From positions 62,001 through 126,000 of the forward strand of contig NZ_VEBK01000005.1 of NCBI RefSeq assembly GCF_007676755.1: 64,000 nt of DNA. The letters are read 5' to 3'. This document shows positions 55,742-63,840 of the stretch, piece after piece. The position numbers were made by a program, and so were the translations under genes. The DNA is from Bacillus sp. FJAT-22090. Lineage in GTDB: Bacteria > Bacillota > Bacilli > Bacillales_A > Planococcaceae. The number at the start of each line of letters is the position of its first letter. Position 1 is the first letter of the stretch. The notes under the pieces were generated by a model that saw only the letters and a program-made list of their open reading frames with translations, ran no database searches and was not told the DNA's origin.

Positions 55742-56314
55742 TTATAGGGATATTGTGTCTTAAGGAAGTGTCCGCTAGGATTTCCGCTGCAGGACGGACG
55801 CTTTCCGTGGGGTGAGTGATGAGCCTTCACCGCCCGCTTTGGCGTTCGTTGTAAAGTCTCATCTTACTCACTTGAACCCACTGGAGTCGCCGCCCTTTTC
55901 GCTCCAATCCATCAATATATACGCTTTTACCTGTATTTATTATCCATTAAAAGTTAGTTAATGGCTAAGTGAGACCAATTGGTATTCGAAAGCAACCAAA
56001 TCGATTATGAGAGCAACCATATCCAAGTAAAGGCTAGCGGACACTGATTGCCAGGACTTACCCAAAAGTAAACGAACAGTTTAAATGGATAAGATTATCC
56101 AATATAAAATGCGCAACATATCAGACGTTACTCGCAACTTTCTAGACCGGATGCGCAACATTTTCCGACGGACTCGCAACATTTTGAACGGACGGAGCTT
56201 TTATGCTCGTTTAAGGACTAGTTATGATCGGATAGCTCCTTTTTATGCTCGAATCGCGACATTCTTTGCTGGGAGAGGGAAACAACTAACTTACGACACA
56301 TTATCCCTATATTA
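55742..56314. repeat. Repeat element D (best-preserved ends)
   Basis: It lies between ysdA and ysdB. The left end TTATAGGGATATTGTGTC and the right end GACACATTATCCCTATATTAAG are inverted copies of each other, the clearest terminal inverted repeats of the family. The left module (about 55755-55912) carries the long hairpin at 55812-55871. The core has AAAGCAACCA-type units (about 55983-56030), then at least eight consecutive 21-bp units (about 56109-56280) of the ATGCGCAACATTTT and CTTTTTATGCTCG types. A 76-codon frame at 56085-56315 only mirrors this 21-bp period. Confidence 0.82.
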
Positions 56315-56433
56315 AGTAGTCACACATTAATCAGCTGTATCCAACTTTCTAATTAAGCAAAGAAACTAATTGAAAAAAATAGTCTCTAGTAATTAGAGCT
56401 AAATAAATATTTATTTATCTTAGCTTGTTATAG

Positions 56434-56817
56434 TCATTCATCCTTCATCAACTGTTCAATTGGGCTTTTCCAGTTGATTTTGGCAGATGGATAATTCATA
56501 CGGATTTCATTTTGTAGAAAACGAAAATCTTCCTTTGTAAAGCCTTGCAATTTAGCAAAATCCTTTGTCCATACGAAAATAGAAACTACTTCGATTGCAT
56601 CGTCTGTAGTACCTAGATATTTTTCTCCTTCAAACAAGGCTCCTCTATATGTAATGAAAAAGTTTTTGCGGATATTTTTAATATCATCAAAAAAATAATA
56701 TTGCCCCTTTTCATATGCTTCATCGAGTTTTCTCTTGGGATCGAACAAATAACGAAGAATTTTATAAAAAGCATATATTATTAAGACAATTATTAGCAGA
56801 CGTAGTAACAATATCAT
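56434..56817 (-). CDS. ysdB: YsdB-like sigma-W-controlled membrane protein
   Basis: This 127-residue protein has one N-terminal membrane helix (LLLRLLIIVLIIYAFYKIL) and a basic DPKRKLDEAYEKGQYYFFDD segment. The cytoplasmic domain includes ITYRGALFEGEKYLG and VWTKDFAKLQGFTKEDF. It matches YsdB in length, layout and position between ysdA and ysdC. In B. subtilis it belongs to the sigma-W envelope-stress regulon. A matching sigma-W promoter is present here. ATG 56817 has AAGGAGG upstream; longer starts are not homologous. The biochemical role is unknown. Confidence 0.87.
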   Translation of the reverse strand: MILLLRLLIIVLIIYAFYKILRYLFDPKRKLDEAYEKGQYYFFDDIKNIRKNFFITYRGALFEGEKYLGTTDDAIEVVSIFVWTKDFAKLQGFTKEDFRFLQNEIRMNYPSAKINWKSPIEQLMKDE

Positions 56818-56852
56818 GAAAAAGTCCTCCTTGTATAATACATAGTAACTGC

Positions 56853-56881
56853 TATACGATAGAAGAGGTAGTTTGGTTTCA
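56853..56881 (-). promoter_or_regulatory. Predicted sigma-W promoter of ysdB
   Basis: On the minus strand TGAAAC (56881-56876) and CGTATA (56858-56853) are separated by 17 bp, a perfect ECF sigma-W signature (TGAAAC-N16/17-CGTA). Confidence 0.8.
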
Positions 56882-56909
56882 AAATAAATTAAAATTTTTG
56901 GAGGAAAAA

Positions 56910-56987
56910 ATGAATTTAGAAAAACTTTTTTCAATGCAGCAGGCATTAGATGAATACATTCAAACGAATAAGATAGTTCATAAATAA
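56910..56987 (+). pseudogene. 5' fragment of a dimeric (all-alpha) dUTPase gene
   Basis: GGAGGAAAAA-ATG begins MNLEKLFSMQQALDEYIQTN, which is the N-terminus of the dimeric, MazG-like dUTPases of Bacillales (MNLxKLFxMQxxLDExI). The frame stops after 25 residues. The C-terminal part resumes about 2 kb downstream (59046-59381) in the same orientation, with the trimeric dUTPase cassette between. About 35-45 residues holding the metal-binding ExxE helix are missing altogether. A TCATAAATAA copy covers the stop codon and recurs at 59011-59020. Confidence 0.75.
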
Positions 56988-57033
56988 ATAGATGGCATAA
57001 ACTTTTTTTAAAATGGACGAGGAGGATTTTACC

Positions 57034-57471
57034 ATGAACTATAATTTAAAGGTAAAATTAATTAATGAAGATGCTCTTTTGCCTTTCCAGGCTAATCCAG
57101 GTGACGCAGGATTAGATTTGTTTGCTGCAGAAGATAAATTAATTAAATCTGGGAAAGCGGAATTGATAAGTACAGGAATTAAATTAGAATTACCTCAAGG
57201 AACTGAAGCTCAAGTTAGACCAAGAAGTGGCTTAGCTTTAAGACACTCTATAACTGTATTAAACAGTCCTGGCACAATAGATGAGGGGTATAGAGGGGAA
57301 ATAAAAGTGATACTTATCAATCATGGAAAAGAAGACTTTCGGATAGAAAAGCAAATGAGAATAGCACAAATGGTAATTGCACCGGTGGCAAGAGTAACTA
57401 TCACACAAGTAGATGGGTTGTCCGATTCCCAAAGAGGTTTAGGGGGGTTTGGTTCATCTGGTGTAAAATAG
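57034..57471 (+). CDS. dut: dUTP diphosphatase, trimeric type
   Basis: Dut hydrolyses dUTP to dUMP, keeping uracil out of DNA. All five motifs of the trimeric family are seen in 145 residues: [50 protein letters not shown] and [11 protein letters not shown] (P-loop-like tail). It resembles general bacterial Dut rather than the SP-beta YosS type. ATG 57034 has GAGGAGG upstream. It is the first gene of a cassette inserted in a dimeric dUTPase gene, so it probably replaced the original activity. Many phages carry such genes, and phage origin is possible. Confidence 0.95.
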   Translation: MNYNLKVKLINEDALLPFQANPGDAGLDLFAAEDKLIKSGKAELISTGIKLELPQGTEAQVRPRSGLALRHSITVLNSPGTIDEGYRGEIKVILINHGKEDFRIEKQMRIAQMVIAPVARVTITQVDGLSDSQRGLGGFGSSGVK

Positions 57472-57509
57472 GAAGAATGATAGTTATTTAAATTGGAGGT
57501 ATTTATACT

Positions 57510-58220
57510 GTGGAAAAAATTAAAGTAATGATCAGCTCGACAATTAGTGATTTAGAGGCTGAACGGGATGCAGCAAAAAAGGCTTTTGAAGAAATACCTC
57601 TAGTTGAACTAATAGGAGCTGATCCATTAAATGATACAGCTCTTGCTGGAAACGCTAGGTTTATAACCAATAGTATGGCTAAGGACTGTGATTTGTACAT
57701 ATTAATTCTTGGGAATAGATTTGGTTATGATCTTGGAAATGGAAAATCAGCTACGGAAATAGAGTTTGATTCAGCAATAAGAGATGACCCAACAAAAATA
57801 CTAGTTTTTAAAAAGGACAGTAAAGAAGAACCCGACGAAAAACAAGAAGTATTTATTGATAAAGTAAGTAGCTACTATAATGGGTATTGGCGTACTTCGT
57901 TCAAACATACTCACGATCTTCAAACTTACATTAAAAATGCTTTTGGTAAATGGATAAAAGAAAGAGCCTCTATTGGTACCGACTTAACCTACTTAGATCA
58001 TTTCGTTAGATTAGCTAGACAGATAACACCGGAACCTAATGCACAAGTATATTATAAGGTTACAGAAAATGATGTTGAATTAGAATATGTCTTTTTCAAA
58101 AGGAGTCATGAAATACATTTTACCCGAGAACAAATATACAAAAATTTTTGGGGATGTTTTAATGAGCTCTATAATCAATTTGAACGATGGCTAGACAATG
58201 CAGAAGGGAATAAATATTGA
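57510..58220 (+). CDS. DUF4062-domain protein
   Basis: This 236-residue protein has an N-terminal DUF4062 domain (residues about 3-110). KVMISSTISDLEAERDAAKK is the hallmark SST-x-DL-x-x-ER motif, followed by CDLYILILGNRFGYDLGNGK and the SATEIEFDSA helix. DUF4062 has a flavodoxin/TIR-like Rossmann-type fold and recurs in signalling and conflict proteins, often fused to STAND NTPases. Here it is followed only by an unrecognised domain rich in aromatic residues (about 125-236). The GTG start has GGAGGT upstream. The next gene overlaps its stop codon, so the two proteins probably act together. Confidence 0.85.
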   Translation: MEKIKVMISSTISDLEAERDAAKKAFEEIPLVELIGADPLNDTALAGNARFITNSMAKDCDLYILILGNRFGYDLGNGKSATEIEFDSAIRDDPTKILVFKKDSKEEPDEKQEVFIDKVSSYYNGYWRTSFKHTHDLQTYIKNAFGKWIKERASIGTDLTYLDHFVRLARQITPEPNAQVYYKVTENDVELEYVFFKRSHEIHFTREQIYKNFWGCFNELYNQFERWLDNAEGNKY

Positions 58221-58864
58221 TGTACTTAAAAATTATTGAAGATAAATATTCATTAGCTTTGCAGACAAAAATTAGATCTAGATATACTGAAAAGGACGAT
58301 TTAAAAGGTGCTCTTATTAAACTAGGACAAAAAATTGGAATTGATATTGTATCAGATAACATGTTAGAAGAAACAGAAGTCTCAACACCAATGGATCAGA
58401 TATTTCAGGGTTACTCCTTTAGTAATTCAGTAAACCTTGTATATAGTACAAAAGATGACTACGAATTCTTTGCTAAAGGACTGTCATTGGCAATTCCAAA
58501 CTCAATGCAAGGCTATTTTGATTTTCAGGGTGTAAGAGGTCCTGATGCTTTAACTCAGCCAATTAGAGCATCATCCCACCCTTCTATAAAGCCTGGAACA
58601 ATTGTTGATACAGTAGTAATTGCTAAAGCGGTTCTAGCAACTGGATGTACAGCAATTTCTCTTGCCAAAAATATCATGAGTAAATTTCAACCTAAAAAAA
58701 TAATAATTGCTTCTTCTTTTTATAGTCAAACAGGTGTTATAGAACTTGTTAATGAAATTCCAAACATAAAGTTCATTTATGCGGTTGGTAAAGCTGATAA
58801 ACTTAATGAAGATGGAATGCTTATTCCTGGAGTTGGTAACCTGGACAGCAGATTATTAGGATAG
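58220..58864 (+). CDS. Uracil phosphoribosyltransferase-like protein
   Basis: This 214-residue protein has a type-I phosphoribosyltransferase look. AVLATGCTAISLAKNI (residues about 138-153) corresponds to the PRPP loop MLATGGSA of Upp. KADKLNEDGMLIPGVGNLDSRLLG at the C-terminus matches the uracil-binding tail [22 protein letters not shown]. An N-terminal RSRYTEKDDLKGAL resembles the Upp start. The Asp-Pro before the PRPP loop is AK and the tail has lost the DAGD pattern, so substrate or activity may differ. ATG overlaps the TGA of the DUF4062 gene. It is not a standard upp copy. Confidence 0.75.
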   Translation: MYLKIIEDKYSLALQTKIRSRYTEKDDLKGALIKLGQKIGIDIVSDNMLEETEVSTPMDQIFQGYSFSNSVNLVYSTKDDYEFFAKGLSLAIPNSMQGYFDFQGVRGPDALTQPIRASSHPSIKPGTIVDTVVIAKAVLATGCTAISLAKNIMSKFQPKKIIIASSFYSQTGVIELVNEIPNIKFIYAVGKADKLNEDGMLIPGVGNLDSRLLG

Positions 58865-58909
58865 CAGGGATTTTGTCTAATTAATATTTATCAGAATTAC
58901 ATTCGTTAT

Positions 58910-58951
58910 AAGGACAACACGTATTGATCAATTATGTGTTGTCTTTATTTC
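58910..58951 (+). terminator. Terminator at the end of the dut cassette
   Basis: AAGGACAACAC and GTGTTGTCTT form a 10-bp stem around a 15-nt loop with a TTTATTT tail. The stretch from here to 59045 holds no gene; it contains one copy of TCATAAATAA (59011-59020). Confidence 0.75.
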
Positions 58952-59045
58952 TATGTTCTTTAATAATTCTCCCAAGTTCTTCTCTATATTTGAGTATTAA
59001 CTAAGTTAGATCATAAATAATATTACCAAAATTTCATCAATTTGA

Positions 59046-59381
59046 AATGTCATTTTCCATCAACGCTATGAACGGGAAGTTATTTTAGAAGAGTATGTGG
59101 ACTCCATCCATTTTCTATTGTCTTTGGGAATTGAAAAAGGGTTCAATGATTTAAAAGAATGGCCAGTGGGGAATGTAGATGGAAATTTAACGAAGTTATT
59201 CCTATTAACCAACGAAGCAATTTTAACTTTTTTAACGAATACAACAAAAAGTGCATATGAAAAGATTTGGACTTTGTATGGTGCTATTGCAGAAAAGCTA
59301 GGATTTAGTAATGAGGATGTATTGCAAGCCTACATATCTAAAAACGAAACTAATTATGAAAGACAAAAGAATGGTTACTAA
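59046..59381 (+). pseudogene. 3' fragment of the dimeric dUTPase gene
   Basis: The open frame reads HQRYEREVILEEYVDSIHFL and continues with SLGIEKGFNDLKEWPVGN to the stop. LEEYVDxIHFLLSLGIEKGF is the signature second metal-binding helix (ExxxD) of dimeric dUTPases. An in-frame GTG at 59097 exists, but no ribosome site is seen and the first metal-binding helix is missing, so an active enzyme is unlikely. It is the remaining C-terminal half of the gene whose start is at 56910. Its clean frame of over 100 codons suggests recent disruption. Confidence 0.75.
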
Positions 59382-59457
59382 TAATAGTATATTTGAAACC
59401 TTTTAAAATGAAAGCCGTAAACTTATTAATAGAATTAGTAAGGTTGAGGTGAAGATA

Positions 59458-61368
59458 GTGAAAAAAATCATTTTTTCGATTGTATTATTACTACTAACCT
59501 TTTCATGTGGAGTAGTAGTACACGCAAAAGAATACTCCATTGATACGATACATATCAAATCTTGGATTCAACCTAATGGCGATCTTTTAGTCAATGAAGT
59601 ATTCACGTATAACTTTGTGGGCAGCTATACGAATTTAAGTCGATCATTTCCAAAAGAGCATGATAAAAATATTGTTAATTTTTACTCATATGAATTAGCG
59701 GGAATAGATTTAGAACCAGGCTTCATTGAGGATGGGGCATTAAAACAACTAAACGTCACAAAGGAAAATGGCGTTTATAGAACAAGCGTTAACAAGGCGG
59801 ATCAAAAGGTTTCTTTTTTATATGTGTATACTCTAAAAAATGCAGTGAAAGCGTTTGATAAATACAGTGTAGCAGATGTGACGTATTTTGAGGATGGCGA
59901 TGCACATAATCAAGATTTTCATCATGTAACCATTGACTACATACTTCCGAAAACAACGGATCCAGCTAACTTTGATGGTGTTCTGTTTGATCGAAATGCA
60001 TTGAAAAATGGGAAATCCCAATACGGTATACGTTTTACTACGCCAATTTCGGAGGCATTTTCTGAAACTAAAACAGTCTTCTTTTTTCCATCATCCATGA
60101 TGACGCAAATGGCTAAGGTAAAAAGTTCCGTATCAATGGAAGAAGCTTTTGCAAAAGAAAAACAAAAAGCGGGGGCTATTAAGAAAAGGCTATCGTATAT
60201 CCCCATGCTTATTGAACTTATTCCCAAGATTTCTTTTGCATTGATTGTGTTGGCTTTACTTTTTCTTGTAGCTTTGCCACAAAGGCATTTTTGGCGAAAG
60301 GGTCCCCTCGAATATGCACTAGATACAGATGTTTTATATTTGTTTTATATTTATAACACTGGAAAACTAAATAGAAAATCCTTTATAGCTGGCTTATTTT
60401 CACTAGTTGAAAAAGGAGCTGCAAGTGTAAAGACAACAGAGGCAGCCATACGTTTTAAAGATGATCCGAAAGCCCCGAAAGAAACATTATTATTCCAACT
60501 GAAAAAAGGAGGAATTGCAAAATCTCTCTCTGAAAATGAACTGATACAATGGCTTTTCAGAACAAAAAGTGGTTCGAGTAAATGGGTATTCCATTTACAT
60601 GATGCAGCTGGTTCGGCAAGAAAAGAGAAAAACAAACAAACATCTAATTACTTTCACGTAAAAACGAAAGATTTTAAAAAGAAGCAGAGAGAATGGCATA
60701 AAAAAGTACATGATGAACTAGTGGCTGCTGGAACTTTCCATCATATTCTCCCTAAAACGATTGTTAGTTTAGTAATCGTTTGTCTATCGGTAATCACGGC
60801 TTGGGGGTATTATGCAGATCTACGTTCCATTGGAAGTATTGTATTTATCGTTATTATTACATTACTTTTGCTAGTGACTATGTGGAGTAAAAGAGCCTCA
60901 AACTGGTTTTTTGTCATATATATGGTCCTTATAAATATAATGGCAGGTAATATTGTAAATGATAGTTTAAGTAGTGAAATAATTGGTTTATCCTTTGTCA
61001 CTATCCTTTTGTATATAGCCGTTCCACGGAATATCCTTTCGATGAATGCTGTTCGAGCAAAAGATACCGTCCGTTCTTTCCGAAAAAGTATAAGAACTGG
61101 AATGCCTGCTACCCTTAGCATAGAAGAGCAGGAGAAATGGTCTGCAAGAGCGTATTTATTTGGCAAGAGAAATATACAGCTCCCTGTCCCAGAAACAACA
61201 ATTCCACTTGCAGCACTATTACTAACTGAAACAGATCCTATGGATTATGTTGTGAAATCTTGGAGATGGACGTCAGGACCTACTTCGAGTGGAGGTTCTT
61301 CTGATACAGGGGGTTCTTTTAGTGGAGGCGGTGGTGATAGTGGCGGTGGAGGTGCAGGAGCTGATTAA
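59458..61368 (+). CDS. DUF2207 membrane protein with Gly-rich tail
   Basis: This 636-residue protein has a signal peptide (MKKIIFSIVLLLLTFSCGVV, cut near VHA-KE). The extracytoplasmic DUF2207 domain (about 25-215) has IKSWIQPNGDLLVNEVFTYNF. A membrane helix lies at about 255-275, with a large cytoplasmic region and four hydrophobic segments at about 430-530. The C-terminus is Gly/Ser-rich with SGGSSDTGGSFSGGGG, a usual ending of this family. The function is unknown. GTG 59458 is preferred over GTG 59449, which overlaps the GAGGTG ribosome site. It may be an insertion between ysdB and ysdC relative to B. subtilis. Confidence 0.85.
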   Translation: MKKIIFSIVLLLLTFSCGVVVHAKEYSIDTIHIKSWIQPNGDLLVNEVFTYNFVGSYTNLSRSFPKEHDKNIVNFYSYELAGIDLEPGFIEDGALKQLNVTKENGVYRTSVNKADQKVSFLYVYTLKNAVKAFDKYSVADVTYFEDGDAHNQDFHHVTIDYILPKTTDPANFDGVLFDRNALKNGKSQYGIRFTTPISEAFSETKTVFFFPSSMMTQMAKVKSSVSMEEAFAKEKQKAGAIKKRLSYIPMLIELIPKISFALIVLALLFLVALPQRHFWRKGPLEYALDTDVLYLFYIYNTGKLNRKSFIAGLFSLVEKGAASVKTTEAAIRFKDDPKAPKETLLFQLKKGGIAKSLSENELIQWLFRTKSGSSKWVFHLHDAAGSARKEKNKQTSNYFHVKTKDFKKKQREWHKKVHDELVAAGTFHHILPKTIVSLVIVCLSVITAWGYYADLRSIGSIVFIVIITLLLLVTMWSKRASNWFFVIYMVLINIMAGNIVNDSLSSEIIGLSFVTILLYIAVPRNILSMNAVRAKDTVRSFRKSIRTGMPATLSIEEQEKWSARAYLFGKRNIQLPVPETTIPLAALLLTETDPMDYVVKSWRWTSGPTSSGGSSDTGGSFSGGGGDSGGGGAGAD

Positions 61369-61385
61369 AAATAGTCCACTATATT

Positions 61386-61414
61386 TTGAAAACAGGATGA
61401 ATTTAGAATATAAT
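61386..61414 (+). promoter_or_regulatory. Predicted sigma-A promoter of ysdC
   Basis: TTGAAA, 17 bp, perfect TATAAT, 33 bp upstream of the start codon. Confidence 0.75.
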
Positions 61415-61446
61415 AATGAGGTAGGTATATTTAGGAGGGCGAAATA

Positions 61447-62535
61447 ATGACAAAGTTAGATGAAACATTAACAATGCTAAAAGATTTAACGGATGCAAAA
61501 GGAATCCCGGGAAATGAGCGCGAGCCCCGTCAAGTGATGGAAAAATACATAAAGCCTTTTGCTGATAAGATAGAATACGATAATTTAGGGAGCTTAATCG
61601 CTGAAAAAGTGGGAGATGCAAATGGTCCTAAAATTATGGTGGCAGGGCATTTAGATGAAGTTGGTTTTATGATTTCTAAAATCGATGATAAAGGATTTTT
61701 AAGCTTCCAAACAGTAGGTGGTTGGTGGTCACAAGTAATGCTTGCTCAACGAGTAACGATTGTGACTCGTAAAGGGGATACAATTACTGGGATTATCGGA
61801 TCCAAACCTCCTCATATTTTATCAGCAGATGCTCGCAAAAAAGCAGCAGACGTAAAAGATATGTTTATCGATATCGGTGCGTCTTCTAAAGAAGAAGCGA
61901 TGGAGTGGGGCGTATTACCAGGGGATATGGTTGTTCCATATTTTGAATTCTCCGTGATGAATAATGAAAAACTTTTACTAGCAAAAGCATGGGATAATCG
62001 TATTGGCTGCGCCATTGCAATCGACGTACTAAAGGGCTTGAAAGATGAAAAACATCCAAACATTGTATACGGTGTAGGAAATGTGCAAGAAGAAGTGGGT
62101 CTTCGTGGCGCTAAAACTTCTACTGTGAAAGTGAATCCGGATATCGGTTTCGCAGTTGATGTTGGCGTTGCTGGAGACACACCAGGTATCACACCAAAAG
62201 AATCCACAAGCAAAATGGGAGCAGGTCCACAAATTGTGTTATTTGATGCGTCTATGGTATCGCATAAAGGGCTACGTGATTTTGTTGTAGATACTGCAGA
62301 AGAAAATAACATCCCATATCAATTTGAAATGATCCCAGGTGGAGGAACGGATGCAGGATCTATGCATATTTCTCTAAATGGAGTTCCTGCATTATCAATC
62401 GGTGTTGCAACCCGTTATATTCATTCGCATGCTGGAATATTGCATCGTGATGATTATGAAAACACAGTAAAACTAATTGTAGAAGTGATAAAAAAATTAG
62501 ACCGTGATGCTGTAAATAAAATAACGTTTGATTAA
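61447..62535 (+). CDS. ysdC: M42 family metallopeptidase (YsdC-like aminopeptidase)
   Basis: This cytosolic di-metal aminopeptidase of the TET/M42 family has 362 residues. Metal and catalytic residues are in [35 protein letters not shown] (catalytic Glu pair), [13 protein letters not shown] and the final His in RYIHSHAGI. Family members assemble into dodecameric tetrahedra that trim peptides; assembly here is assumed. The start has TAGGAGGGC. It occupies the ysdC position and has its own promoter. Confidence 0.93.
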   Translation: MTKLDETLTMLKDLTDAKGIPGNEREPRQVMEKYIKPFADKIEYDNLGSLIAEKVGDANGPKIMVAGHLDEVGFMISKIDDKGFLSFQTVGGWWSQVMLAQRVTIVTRKGDTITGIIGSKPPHILSADARKKAADVKDMFIDIGASSKEEAMEWGVLPGDMVVPYFEFSVMNNEKLLLAKAWDNRIGCAIAIDVLKGLKDEKHPNIVYGVGNVQEEVGLRGAKTSTVKVNPDIGFAVDVGVAGDTPGITPKESTSKMGAGPQIVLFDASMVSHKGLRDFVVDTAEENNIPYQFEMIPGGGTDAGSMHISLNGVPALSIGVATRYIHSHAGILHRDDYENTVKLIVEVIKKLDRDAVNKITFD

Positions 62536-62538
62536 TTC

Positions 62539-62586
62539 CAAAACATCTGGAAGAGCAAAATAAATGCTTTTCTAGATGTTTTTTTA
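62539..62586 (+). terminator. Rho-independent terminator after ysdC
   Basis: AAACATCTGGAAGAGCA pairs with TGCTTTTCTAGATGTTT (small mismatches) around a 7-nt loop, followed by T7. Confidence 0.88.
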
Positions 62587-62596
62587 TTTTTACTTT

Positions 62597-62610
62597 TGCA
62601 TATAAATTCA
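62597..62610. promoter_or_regulatory. Predicted ARG box (ArgR/AhrC operator) at argF
   Basis: TGCATATAAATTCA differs from the palindrome TGAATWWWWATTCA at one base and lies directly upstream of the argF -35 box. A weaker match ending in TTTATTCA (62617-62630) lies in the spacer. Confidence 0.6.
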
Positions 62611-62611
62611 T

Positions 62612-62640
62612 TTGACTTTATGTTTATTCATAATTATAAT
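62612..62640 (+). promoter_or_regulatory. Predicted sigma-A promoter of argF
   Basis: TTGACT, 17 bp, perfect TATAAT, 39 bp upstream of the argF start. Confidence 0.8.
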
Positions 62641-62679
62641 TAGAAATACATAAATATACGCAAAGGGGAGATTGTATAA

Positions 62680-63645
62680 ATGAAATTATTAGAATGGGTG
62701 AACTTAAATGTGGTGGATAGTTTAAAAGGGAAAGATTTGTTGAGTCTTCTAGATTACACAAAAGAAGAGGTAGAAGAGCTGATCCACCTTGCAGTAGAAC
62801 TGAAAGCGTTGACGAAAGCGGGGAAATGTCCACCTCTTTTAGAAGGTAAAACATTGGGTATGATTTTTGAAAAGCATTCAACGCGTACTAGAATCTCCTT
62901 TGAAGTCGGTATAAAGCAATTAGGTGGTAATGGTATGTTTATGCATGCACGTGATTTGCAAATTGGTCGCGGGGAGTCGGTCTATGACACAGGGCATGTG
63001 TTGTCTGGTTATTTAGACGGTATTATGATTCGTGCCAATTCCCATGAAATGGTGAAAGAGTTAGCGGAACATGCAAGCATTCCAGTCATTAATGGATTAA
63101 CAGATATTTTTCATCCATGCCAAGCATTGGCAGATATTTTAACCATTCATGAGGTAAAAGGATGTACTGAGGGCTTAAAAATTGCGTATATTGGAGACGG
63201 AAATAATGTCGCACACTCTTTGGTGATTGCCTCTGCATATATGGGAATGCATATTGCAGTTGCTACTCCAATTGGATACGAAGCAGACGAGGAAATTATC
63301 GAAAAAGCTAGAGTCATTGCTTTAGAAAATGGTGGATCTTTATTCGTTTCAAATGATCCAGTAGAAGCAGTAGTGAATGCGGATGTTATTTACACCGATG
63401 TTTGGACATCAATGGGGCAAGAAGAGGAAACAGAAAAGCGTTTAGCAGACTTTGCAGAGTTCCAAATCAATGATGCACTTGTAGCCAATGCAAAAAATGA
63501 TTATATGTTTTTGCACTGTCTACCCGCGCATCGTGAAGAAGAAGTTGCTACTTCAGTCATCGATGGACCAAACTCATACGTTTTTCAACAGGCAGAAAAT
63601 CGCCTGCATGCACAAAAAGCAGTACTTGCATCCGTGATGGCTTAA
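62680..63645 (+). CDS. argF: Ornithine carbamoyltransferase
   Basis: This enzyme joins carbamoyl phosphate to ornithine to make citrulline in arginine biosynthesis. The carbamoyl-phosphate loop [25 protein letters not shown], the ornithine-loop region [10 protein letters not shown] and the HCLPAHR catalytic cysteine are intact. The length is 321 residues. The ribosome site is AAAGGGGAGA. It stands alone, away from other arg genes in this window, with a predicted ARG box over its promoter. This supports the biosynthetic ArgF over the catabolic ArcB form. Confidence 0.94.
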   Translation: MKLLEWVNLNVVDSLKGKDLLSLLDYTKEEVEELIHLAVELKALTKAGKCPPLLEGKTLGMIFEKHSTRTRISFEVGIKQLGGNGMFMHARDLQIGRGESVYDTGHVLSGYLDGIMIRANSHEMVKELAEHASIPVINGLTDIFHPCQALADILTIHEVKGCTEGLKIAYIGDGNNVAHSLVIASAYMGMHIAVATPIGYEADEEIIEKARVIALENGGSLFVSNDPVEAVVNADVIYTDVWTSMGQEEETEKRLADFAEFQINDALVANAKNDYMFLHCLPAHREEEVATSVIDGPNSYVFQQAENRLHAQKAVLASVMA

Positions 63646-63740
63646 ATGAACTACAGAATGTAACGGCAGGGTTTGCCTAGCAATCCGTGATATACATGCG
63701 ATGTTGTCCGTCAAGATGGATGGCTACATCGCTACATAGG

Positions 63741-63776
63741 AAGAGTGATTCGGGAGACGCTGAATCACTCTTTATT
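63741..63776 (+). terminator. Terminator after argF
   Basis: AAGAGTGATTC and GAATCACTCTT form an 11-bp stem with a 10-nt loop; the tail TTATTG is only weakly T-rich. The 63646-63740 stretch holds nothing else recognisable. Confidence 0.75.
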
Positions 63777-63781
63777 GCGTA

Positions 63782-63832
63782 TATAAAAAGGCCAATCCCA
63801 CTGTCAAAACCTGACTTTTGGGATTGGCCTTG
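63782..63832 (-). terminator. Minus-strand terminator of the symporter-like gene
   Basis: AAGGCCAATCCCA pairs with TGGGATTGGCCTT (perfect, 13 bp) around an 18-nt loop. The T run TTTTTATA is on the minus strand, just downstream of the gene entering from the right edge. Confidence 0.88.
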
Positions 63833-63840
63833 ATTAATCG

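Noticed and set aside
56085-56315. 76-codon open frame with heptad-like peptide (MRNISDV, TRNFLDR, MRNIFRR)
   Set aside because: It lies wholly inside repeat element D; the seven-residue period is just the 21-bp DNA repeat. There is no ribosome site, and other copies do not keep the frame.
56978-59020. TCATAAATAA direct repeats as a target-site duplication of the dut cassette
   Set aside because: The repeats are AT-rich and short, and joining them does not restore the dimeric dUTPase frame. Chance remains likely, so it is reported only as an observation.
58865-59045. Extra small gene between the UPRT-like gene and the dUTPase remnant
   Set aside because: Only the terminator hairpin and AT-rich sequence with frequent stops are visible.
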